From an uncultured Eubacteriales bacterium (GTDB lineage Bacteria > Bacillota > Clostridia > Oscillospirales > Butyricicoccaceae), in assembly GCA_905199135.1 (NCBI GenBank), contig CAJKFC010000059.1, positions 1 through 11,601 of the forward strand: a stretch of DNA of 11,601 bases, read 5' to 3'. A program made the position numbers and the translations under genes. The notes beneath the pieces are model-generated. The model did no database searches and was not told the DNA's origin. It saw only the letters and a list, made by a program, of their open reading frames with translations. Positions 1 to 5,401 of the stretch are shown here, in pieces. The stretch's first letter is position 1; each line of letters starts with the position of its first letter.

Positions 1-3
1 CTG

Positions 4-198
4 TTAAAGATATTCGGCGATGCCCGCCGTCAGCACGCAGTTTATAGTAACCGCTGCCGCTCTTGCTCCGAAGACAAAGACTCCCACGGCAAAGGCCGGC
101 AGGAGAGCTATTATCACATCGAGCATTATCTGTCTTGTGGTGTCCTCCGAGCGTATGTGCGGCGAGGAAGACACTTTTACCTTCATAAGTTCCGACAT
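4..198 (-). CDS. rnfD: RnfD, N-terminal fragment (ferredoxin:NAD+ oxidoreductase membrane subunit), apparent early stop
   Basis: RnfD is a membrane subunit of the Rnf complex, which couples electron transfer from reduced ferredoxin to NAD+ with export of Na+ or H+; it carries covalently bound FMN. The visible 64 residues have the family's opening: a short polar start with SSSPH at about 10-14, TTRQIMLDV at about 20-28, then hydrophobic segments at about 27-46 and 47-60. The ATG at 198-196 is preceded by AAGGAG that overlaps the rnfC stop, so it is translated right after rnfC. The frame meets a TAA at 6-4 just after AEYL, where RnfD proteins normally continue (about 300 residues in all). The next codon would be CAG. 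A single change of this TAA to a tyrosine codon would restore a typical sequence, so this is either a nonsense mutation or an error near the sequence end. Identity is fairly sure; intactness is not. Confidence 0.8.
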   Translation of the reverse strand: MSELMKVKVSSSPHIRSEDTTRQIMLDVIIALLPAFAVGVFVFGARAAAVTINCVLTAGIAEYL

Positions 199-208
199 TT
201 TTTTCTCC

Positions 209-1516
209 TTACTTCTTCTGACTCGATATAATCTGATGCTTTCCGGCTCTTATTCCCTGCACCAGGGGCAGCTTTGCCGGACAGACATATGTGCACGCGC
301 CGCACTCTATACAGTCCATGGTGTTGTAGCTCTCCAGAGAGGCGACATTCTTCTTTTCACTGTGGTGGTATATATATGTGGGCATGAGATGCATGGGACA
401 TACATCTACGCACTTTCCGCATCTTATGCACTGGCCCGGCTCGGGCAGAGCGCCCGACTTGTCAAAGGCCAGAATGGCGTTGGTGCCCTTGATGGCAGGC
501 ACATCTATCGAAAACTGTGCCACACCCATCATCGGGCCGCCCATGAGTATCTTGTAGGGATCTCTCAAAAATCCGCCGCAGTGCTCTATGAGCTCTCTTA
601 TGGGAGTGCCTATCCTTACCTCAAGGTTTTTGGGGTTGGATATGGCCGAGCCCGAAACCGTCACGATTCGTCTCATCATGGGCAGACCCTTGGCGAAATA
701 TCTGTAAACTGCGCCGCAGGTATCCACATTGAAGACGGCGCAACCCGCGTCGGCAGGAAGCTTCTTGGTGGGCACTTCGCGCTTTGTAAGGGCGTATATA
801 AGCTGTTTTTCGGCGCCCTGAGGGTACTTGACCTCAAGGGGGCACAGCTTTATGCTGTCGTTGTTCTGAATGAGCTCCTCTATGCGCTCAAAGGTGTTTT
901 CCTTGTTTTTCTCGATTCCGATGAGGGTATTTCTCACTCCCAGCATCTTCATAAGTATCTCGATGCCGCCTATGATCTCCTCGGGGTTTTCGAGAAGCAG
1001 ACGGTGGTCGGAGGTTATGTAGGGCTCGCACTCGGCGCCGTTTACGATTATGGTATCGATTTTTCCTATTGCCGACTGAACCTTTACATGGGTGGGGAAT
1101 GCGGCTCCGCCGTGGCCCGCTATACCCGACATCATAAGAGCCTTGCACAGCTCCTCCGATGTCATATTCTCGTAGTCAAAGGGCTTAACGCTCTCGTGCA
1201 GCTCGTCTTTCATGTCGTTTTCAATTACTATCGACATGACCTTGTTGCCGTTCGGGCTCATGACGGGCTCCACCTTTATCACCTTGCCCGAAACCGTGGC
1301 GTGTACCGCAGACGACACAAAGCTGCCCGGCTCGGCGATGAGCTGACCCATCTTGACCTCGTCGCCCACCTTGACAACAGCTTTGGCAGGCGCGCCGATG
1401 TGCATTGCCAGCGGCAATGTGACCACGGCGGGAGGGGCTATGCTCTCAATGAGCTTATCCTTGGTGTGCTCCTTGTTGCCTTCTGGGTGGGTACCGTTTT
1501 TAAATGTATATACCAT
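209..1516 (-). CDS. rnfC: RnfC, NADH-binding peripheral subunit of the Rnf complex
   Basis: RnfC is the soluble, membrane-attached subunit of the Rnf complex that carries FMN and NAD(H) sites and two [4Fe-4S] clusters. The 435-residue product shows the expected order: an N-terminal domain with biotinyl/lipoyl-like HIGAPAKAVVKVGDEV at 39-54, a glycine-rich GIAGHGGAAFPT at 131-142, NGAECEPYITSDHRL at 159-173, and two C-terminal cluster motifs with cysteines at 363/366/369/373 and 402/405/408/412. Length is normal for Firmicute RnfC. The start is set at the ATG 1516-1514 because AGAGGTGG lies just upstream. A longer frame opening at 1591 would begin inside the promoter spacer, ahead of the expected transcript start. 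rnfD follows after 10 bases, so the two are co-transcribed, and the remaining rnf genes are expected to the left of the window. Confidence 0.96.
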   Translation of the reverse strand: MVYTFKNGTHPEGNKEHTKDKLIESIAPPAVVTLPLAMHIGAPAKAVVKVGDEVKMGQLIAEPGSFVSSAVHATVSGKVIKVEPVMSPNGNKVMSIVIENDMKDELHESVKPFDYENMTSEELCKALMMSGIAGHGGAAFPTHVKVQSAIGKIDTIIVNGAECEPYITSDHRLLLENPEEIIGGIEILMKMLGVRNTLIGIEKNKENTFERIEELIQNNDSIKLCPLEVKYPQGAEKQLIYALTKREVPTKKLPADAGCAVFNVDTCGAVYRYFAKGLPMMRRIVTVSGSAISNPKNLEVRIGTPIRELIEHCGGFLRDPYKILMGGPMMGVAQFSIDVPAIKGTNAILAFDKSGALPEPGQCIRCGKCVDVCPMHLMPTYIYHHSEKKNVASLESYNTMDCIECGACTYVCPAKLPLVQGIRAGKHQIISSQKK

Positions 1517-1579
1517 TTTCCACCTCTTATATATAGAATAGTTTTTTATCAAAAATAAAGCCTTTCGACCTCTTTTTTT

Positions 1580-1608
1580 ATTATATAACATAGTCGGCCG
1601 AATTTCAA
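1580..1608 (-). promoter_or_regulatory. Sigma-A promoter for the rnf operon
   Basis: On the minus strand TTGAAA (1608-1603) and a perfect TATAAT (1585-1580) are separated by 17 bases. The predicted transcript start is near 1573, giving a leader of about 57 bases before rnfC. No activity data are available, but the match and position are very good. Confidence 0.75.
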
Positions 1609-1702
1609 TGATAATTTATATTTTAACAGTGTTTTTCATATGCTTTTTGTGAAAAAAGTAGCGATTTCCGAACTTTTTTTAAAAAATGTCTGTTTTTTGA
1701 AT

Positions 1703-1731
1703 TTTTGCCGAGACTTCGGGGGACGGCAAAA
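1703..1731. repeat. Inverted repeat in the rnf/transketolase intergenic region
   Basis: TTTTGCCG at 1703-1710 is the exact reverse complement of CGGCAAAA at 1724-1731, with a 13-base G-rich centre. It lies about 20 bases upstream of the transketolase -35 box and has no T-run suited to a terminator on either strand. It could be a binding site for a regulator. The rest of the 314-base gap (1517-1830) is A+T-rich and, apart from the two divergent promoters, shows nothing else I can identify. Confidence 0.35.
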
Positions 1732-1751
1732 TACAAAAACAGCTTTGTCTA

Positions 1752-1780
1752 TTGCGTTTTTTCGGTTTTTTTGGTATGAT
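1752..1780 (+). promoter_or_regulatory. Extended -10 promoter for the transketolase operon
   Basis: TTGCGT (1752-1757) and TATGAT (1775-1780) are 17 bases apart, and a TG one base upstream of the -10 box makes it an extended -10 element. The expected leader is about 45 bases, ending in GAGGTG before the ATG at 1831. Confidence 0.7.
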
Positions 1781-1830
1781 ATTCATATAAGAATATTCGC
1801 TTACAAAAATCATTTATACGAGGTGTTTTT

Positions 1831-2676
1831 ATGCTCAATACCAAACAGCTTCGTGTTTTCGCAGAGGAGATCAGAGTTGAAACTCTCAAAGAGTTTTTGG
1901 CTCTCGGCTTCGGCCATGTGGGCGGCTCGATGTCCATAGTGGAAACACTCGCAGTGCTTTACGGCAAAGAGATGAAGATCGATCCCAAAAATCCTCAGAT
2001 GGATGACCGCGACCGTCTTGTTCTCTCCAAAGGCCACGCAGGCCCCGCCCTTTACGCCACTCTTGCTCTCAAGGGCTATTTCCCCAAGGAAGTCCTTCTC
2101 ACCCTCAACAGAGGCGGCACTTCTCTGCCCAGCCACTGCGACAGACTCAAAACTCCCGGCGTCGATATGACGACAGGTTCTTTGGGTCAGGGTATGTCGA
2201 CAGCCTGCGGCATCGCTCTCGGCAACAAGATCAAAAAGAGCGACCGCTACACCTACCTCATTCTGGGTGACGGTGAGTGCGACGAAGGTCAGGTATGGGA
2301 AGGCGCGGCTTTCGCAGCCCATCAGAAGCTCTCGAAGCTCATCATTTTTGTCGACTACAACAAGCAGCAGCTCGACGGCTCCTGTGAAGATGTCCTCAAC
2401 ATGGGCGACATGGTAGACAAGTTCACATCCTTCGGCTGCCACACCGTCAAGGTAAACGGTCACGACATCGCCGCCCTTGAAAAGGCAATAGAGGACGCCA
2501 AAAATGAAACCGAGAAGCCCTCTGTCATCATTCTCGACACCATAAAGGGCAACGGCTGCCCCCTCTGCCTCGAGGTATTCCCCAATCACCACATCGCTTT
2601 CAAGGCTGAGGACATGGAAAAATCCGTCAAATATGCCGAGGAAGTTTTGGCAAAGGCCAGGGAGGAAGCAAAATGA
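1831..2676 (+). CDS. Transketolase, N-terminal (thiamine diphosphate-binding) subunit
   Basis: Transketolase moves two-carbon ketol units between sugar phosphates in the non-oxidative pentose phosphate pathway, using thiamine diphosphate and a divalent metal. This 281-residue product is the first half of a split enzyme. It has the GH(x)GGS region at 28-33, SKGHAGPALY at 66-75, and the pyrophosphate/metal motif GDGECDEGQVWEGA starting at 146, which ends with the conserved asparagine N177. Length is typical of split transketolase N subunits. The ATG at 1831 follows GAGGTG at 1819-1824. The stop overlaps the next start as ATGA, indicating translational coupling with the C-terminal subunit. A specialised role, such as a DXP-synthase-like or other ketol-transfer enzyme, cannot be excluded from sequence alone, but the two-subunit transketolase reading is the best. 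Confidence 0.94.
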   Translation: MLNTKQLRVFAEEIRVETLKEFLALGFGHVGGSMSIVETLAVLYGKEMKIDPKNPQMDDRDRLVLSKGHAGPALYATLALKGYFPKEVLLTLNRGGTSLPSHCDRLKTPGVDMTTGSLGQGMSTACGIALGNKIKKSDRYTYLILGDGECDEGQVWEGAAFAAHQKLSKLIIFVDYNKQQLDGSCEDVLNMGDMVDKFTSFGCHTVKVNGHDIAALEKAIEDAKNETEKPSVIILDTIKGNGCPLCLEVFPNHHIAFKAEDMEKSVKYAEEVLAKAREEAK

Positions 2677-3641
2677 GCTATAAAGTAAAAGACACATTCG
2701 AAAAGAGCACCGTCGAAATGCGCAAGGTATATGCCGAGACCCTAATGGAGATGGCCGAAAAGGACGAGAGAATATGCATTCTCGACGCCGACCTCGTGGG
2801 CTCCTCGGGCACAAAGCCCTTCTTCAAGGCATTTCCCGAAAGAGCAATAGACTGCGGAATTCAGGAAGCCAACATGATAGGCGTCGCCGCAGGTATGTCG
2901 GCCGTCGGCATGATTCCCTTTGCCCACAGCTTTGCACCCTTCGCCACAAGACGAGTTCTCGATCAGATTTTCATTTCCTGCGCCTATGCCAAGAACAATG
3001 TCCGTATCATAGGCACAGACCCCGGCGTAACCGCTGCATACAACGGCGGCACACATATGCCCTTTGAGGACATGGGCGTTCTCATGTCCATTCCCCACAT
3101 CACTCTTGTAGAGCCCTGCGACACAGTGCAGCTCAGATGGCTCATCAAAGAGCTTCAGAATGCCTACGGCGTTTTCTATGTCCGTATGCTGAGAAAGCTT
3201 CCTGTAAGCATCTATGAGGAAGGCTCCACCTTTGAGCTGGGCAAGGCTCCCGTTTTGAGAGACGGCGATGACTGCGTAATCTTCGCCAGCGGCATCATGG
3301 TTGCCGAGGCTCTCAAGGCTGCCGACGCTCTCAAGGATGAGGGCATCAGCTGCGCCGTTGTAAACACCTTTACATGGAAGCCTTTGGACAATGAAACCGT
3401 CTGCGCCTACGCCAAAAAGTGCGGCGCCGTCGTAACTGCCGAAAACCACAATGTAGTGGGCGGTCTCGGCTCTGCCGTAGCCTCCTGCCTCGCCGTAAAC
3501 GCTCCGACAGTCATGGAGATGGTGGGCGTTCACGACGAATTCGGCGAAGTCGGCACAGAGGACTTTTTGAGAGAGCGCTTCAAACTCAACAGCGCCGAAA
3601 TTGTCCGCGCCGTCAAAGCCGCAATCGCAAAGAAAAACTAA
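2673..3641 (+). CDS. Transketolase, C-terminal (pyrimidine-binding) subunit
   Basis: This is the second half of the split transketolase, supplying the pyrimidine-binding domain and the C-terminal domain. In the 322-residue product, CGIQEANMIGVAAGMS at 61-76 contains the glutamate (E65) that activates thiamine diphosphate in this superfamily. The following FAHSFAPFATRR (83-94) and GTDPGVTAAYNGGTHMPFEDMG (114-135) segments are typical of transketolase and related proteins. GGAGG-type pairing (GGGAGGAA) lies inside the end of the upstream gene, and the ATG shares four bases with its TGA stop. The two subunits should form one enzyme with active sites at their interface. The gene ends 15 bases before a strong terminator, so the operon has only these two genes. 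Confidence 0.94.
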   Translation: MSYKVKDTFEKSTVEMRKVYAETLMEMAEKDERICILDADLVGSSGTKPFFKAFPERAIDCGIQEANMIGVAAGMSAVGMIPFAHSFAPFATRRVLDQIFISCAYAKNNVRIIGTDPGVTAAYNGGTHMPFEDMGVLMSIPHITLVEPCDTVQLRWLIKELQNAYGVFYVRMLRKLPVSIYEEGSTFELGKAPVLRDGDDCVIFASGIMVAEALKAADALKDEGISCAVVNTFTWKPLDNETVCAYAKKCGAVVTAENHNVVGGLGSAVASCLAVNAPTVMEMVGVHDEFGEVGTEDFLRERFKLNSAEIVRAVKAAIAKKN

Positions 3642-3656
3642 TCTGTACACTTAAAA

Positions 3657-3681
3657 ATCCCTGCGGAGGTTCCGCAGGGAT
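3657..3681. terminator. Bidirectional intrinsic terminator after transketolase and the phosphatase
   Basis: ATCCCTGCGGA (3657-3667) pairs perfectly with TCCGCAGGGAT (3671-3681) around a GGT loop. It is flanked by five A on the left and a run of T on the right, so it can stop transcripts from both sides. It sits between the convergent ends of the transketolase pair and the phosphatase gene. Confidence 0.9.
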
Positions 3682-3713
3682 TTTTTTATTGATCATATAT
3701 GATAATTTTGCCT

Positions 3714-4154
3714 TTAAAATGAAACCGATCTCAGAAACTCCTCCATATAGGATCTGTCAGGAGTTATGACGCCCAAATCTATATCGGGATTTTCGGCCGC
3801 CGCACGGGCCAGCTCTTCCCTTAGATTTTCGGCAGATTTGAGATAATCATCGATTATGCGCTCATCATCGGCTCCCGGTTTCCGCAGCAGCAAAGCGGTC
3901 ACCACACCCGTTCTGTCCTTGCCGGCGCTGCAAAAATACAGGACATTCGATCGGGCATTCCATATCGTATCCACAATGCGCTCCATCTGACCGTCTACCA
4001 TATTCAGATACGACTTCGCGACCTGTTCTCTGCACGGCGGTACTGCGTTCCCGCCCGTCACGGGCATATGCAGATACACAAAACGCCCGTCGTTTTCCAG
4101 CGGACACGGTCTCGATTTCCGTTCCTCTTCACTTCTCAAATCTACAACCGTCAC
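3714..4154 (-). CDS. Tyrosine-phosphatase-like protein (main uninterrupted frame of a frameshifted gene)
   Basis: The product resembles the bacterial Tyr/dual-specificity phosphatases of the Y_phosphatase3 type. The signature loop CSAGKDRTG starts at residue 75 in this frame (C75 nucleophile, R81 of the CX5R loop), followed by a hydrophobic helix and DDERIIDDYLKS at 97-107, typical of the family. The residue before the cysteine is Phe instead of the usual His. DLRSEEER near the start is also a family motif. The only in-frame start is GTG at 4154-4152, which has no ribosome binding site at a useful distance and would remove the conserved N-terminal strand. Upstream sequence in the same frame is clearly coding (see 4155-4284). 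It lies downstream of two membrane-protein genes and is probably in their operon. Function is likely dephosphorylation of a protein, lipid or sugar, but the substrate is unknown. Intactness is uncertain. Confidence 0.75.
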   Translation of the reverse strand: MTVVDLRSEEERKSRPCPLENDGRFVYLHMPVTGGNAVPPCREQVAKSYLNMVDGQMERIVDTIWNARSNVLYFCSAGKDRTGVVTALLLRKPGADDERIIDDYLKSAENLREELARAAAENPDIDLGVITPDRSYMEEFLRSVSF

Positions 4155-4284
4155 GATATTCAGAGTGACAAGCCTATCGGCTTCGCTCTCCGTGACGGCA
4201 AGAGGGACATCGCTTCTTATATATCTGAAGCTTCCGTCCGCTATCGGCCTTGTATTTTTAGTAGATGAAAAAAAACTCGTTCAT
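4155..4284 (-). pseudogene. 5' end of the phosphatase gene, out of frame by one base at a T8 run
   Basis: The phosphatase frame stays open upstream of the GTG as far as a TGA at 4283-4281 and encodes family-like sequence (NTRP, then FRYIRSDVPLAV, then VTLNIVTVVDLRS) but no ATG. A good start exists in the neighbouring frame: ATG at 4284-4282 preceded by AAGGCGG. From it the frame runs into a stop after eight codons. Removing one T from the eight-T tract (A8 at 4268-4275 on the plus strand) joins the two frames to give a 189-residue protein beginning MNEFFSSTKNTRP. So the gene was built as 3714-4284 and is now, or appears, frameshifted. Confidence 0.65.
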
Positions 4285-4337
4285 AAGATCCGCCTTACAA
4301 TAACTTTTCGGCTCGGTCAAAAATCAAGATCTGTTCT

Positions 4338-4763
4338 CTATTTGTTTGCCTGTCTGTGTCCCACAACAAACGCCGCCGACATGAGCAGGAAGCACACAAT
4401 ATAAGCCGGCCATATTCTGCCCGACCACGACGAAAAAGAAAATCCGATGCTGATGAGGGGCAGATAGAAAAGCTGTGTATAGACGCCCAATATACCCTTC
4501 CAATAGCTCTGCCTTATGACTTCCTGCCACAAAATCAGATGCATCACCAAAAGAGCCGGGCCGTTTAAAAGAAAAAATGCGCTTTTTATGTCTTTTTCCA
4601 TTTTTCCCGCCTGAAAGCTCAAAAATCCCCAAAAGGCGAGAAAAATAATTCCTATAATCGTAGTGGGCGGCACGGTATCGGGAAACATCATCATCAGTCG
4701 GTTCATGACAAACCCTATAAGCAGAGGAGAAAATCCCAAAAGTACCAAGACAGACCGTTTCAA
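4338..4763 (-). CDS. Small integral membrane protein, paralogue of its upstream neighbour
   Basis: I do not recognise a named family. The 141-residue product has about five hydrophobic segments at roughly 4-22, 33-50, 62-80, 93-112 and 118-135 and ends in a short basic tail, so it is an inner-membrane protein with no obvious catalytic motif. It is related to the gene just upstream: both share a FF-LN-P pattern in the third segment (here FFLLNGP, 63-69), a Q-F-[YF]-[LM]-P motif in the fourth, and a G-H pair near the end. The start is TTG at 4763-4761, because an in-frame stop (the TAG at 4781-4779 read across from the neighbour) precludes a longer protein and AGGAAAGGTG lies a few bases before the TTG. 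The gap to the upstream stop is only 15 bases, so the pair is one operon. Confidence 0.8.
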   Translation of the reverse strand: MKRSVLVLLGFSPLLIGFVMNRLMMMFPDTVPPTTIIGIIFLAFWGFLSFQAGKMEKDIKSAFFLLNGPALLVMHLILWQEVIRQSYWKGILGVYTQLFYLPLISIGFSFSSWSGRIWPAYIVCFLLMSAAFVVGHRQANK

Positions 4764-4778
4764 AACACCACACCTTTC

Positions 4779-5261
4779 CTATATCCTGTCGCCCAACCAA
4801 CTGAAGAGCCTTCTTTTTAAAATACCCCTTTTCAAATACAGACTGTGACCTGTAATATATGCGGCAATCATAAGTATAAACGCCGCGTCATATGTGAAGG
4901 AAAAATCATCGCTGAAAAAGAAAAATATGTCGGCAAAAATATCCGACAGCCCTACCATGGGCATGAAAAAACGCTGAGCCCAAATGAGGGCTCCGTCAGA
5001 AAACAAGCCTGTCTGTTTGAGATGAAACTGCGCAAAGCACACTCCCCATGCCGCAAGCATCGGCACATTGAGAATGAAAAAGCCCTTTACGGCAGAGGGT
5101 TCATATTTTGCAAGGAAATATGCCGCTGCTGCCCACACTATGAGCAAAGCGAAATCTACGGCATACCACGGACCGTAAACTCCGTTTAAAACAGAGTTTT
5201 CCACAATTAAGCCTGCCAAAAATGGCCAAAATGCCAGAGGAAAAAACAGATACTTTTTCAT
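4779..5261 (-). CDS. Small integral membrane protein, first gene of a paralogous pair
   Basis: The 160-residue product is unrecognised by name. It has about five hydrophobic stretches at 4-22, 33-51, 60-80, 95-117 and 124-144 and a basic C-terminal tail (LKRGILKRR, 143-151) expected to face the cytoplasm. A phenylalanine-rich segment (IFFFFSD, 112-118) is notable. It aligns along its length with the next gene: FFILNVP (61-67) matches FFLLNGP, QRFFMP (96-101) matches QLFYLP, and TGH (137-139) matches VGH. The ATG at 5261-5259 has AAGGAGAAGGAT upstream. It is the first gene of a unit that continues with the paralogue and then the phosphatase-like gene. No function can be assigned. Confidence 0.82.
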   Translation of the reverse strand: MKKYLFFPLAFWPFLAGLIVENSVLNGVYGPWYAVDFALLIVWAAAAYFLAKYEPSAVKGFFILNVPMLAAWGVCFAQFHLKQTGLFSDGALIWAQRFFMPMVGLSDIFADIFFFFSDDFSFTYDAAFILMIAAYITGHSLYLKRGILKRRLFSWLGDRI

Positions 5262-5303
5262 ATCCTTCTCCTTTATTCACACGGCACACTCCAACTCACT
5301 TAC

Positions 5304-5332
5304 ATTATACAATATCAAATTATGAATTGCAA
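5304..5332 (-). promoter_or_regulatory. Sigma-A promoter for the membrane-protein/phosphatase unit
   Basis: On the minus strand TTGCAA (5332-5327) and a perfect TATAAT (5309-5304) are 17 bases apart. The expected leader before the ATG at 5261 is about 35 bases and contains the AAGGAG ribosome binding site. Confidence 0.72.
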
Positions 5333-5354
5333 CAATTTTTTATAAAATATGTAA

Positions 5355-5384
5355 AAAACAGAGAGGTTTTCACCTCTCTGTTTT
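5355..5384 (-). terminator. Intrinsic terminator of the serine hydrolase gene
   Basis: AAAACAGAGAGGT (5355-5367) pairs with ACCTCTCTGTTTT (5372-5384) around a four-base loop. On the minus strand the stem is followed by a T-run. It lies 17 bases beyond the stop codon of the hydrolase gene. Confidence 0.85.
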
Positions 5385-5401
5385 GTATTTTTGGGGAAAT
5401 G

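Noticed and set aside
20..1558. A 512-codon open frame opposite rnfC and rnfD
   Set aside because: It is the antisense shadow of well-recognised Rnf genes, with His/Tyr-rich non-protein-like composition.
1517..1591. A longer start for rnfC at 1591
   Set aside because: The extra 25 codons overlap the -10 box and would begin before the predicted transcript start; the ATG at 1516 has a strong binding site and the RnfC homology begins there.
1810..3650. Long minus-strand frames opposite both transketolase genes
   Set aside because: Antisense shadows of two clearly recognised subunits; no ribosome binding sites or family motifs.
4324..4800. A 158-codon minus-strand frame overlapping the second membrane protein gene
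   Set aside because: It is a shifted frame without regular membrane segments; the frame 4338-4763 gives a clean membrane protein related to its neighbour.
5262..5401. Possible small gene or riboswitch in the gap before the membrane-protein operon
   Set aside because: The gap is accounted for by the hydrolase terminator and one promoter; no further structured leader or open frame with a binding site is visible.
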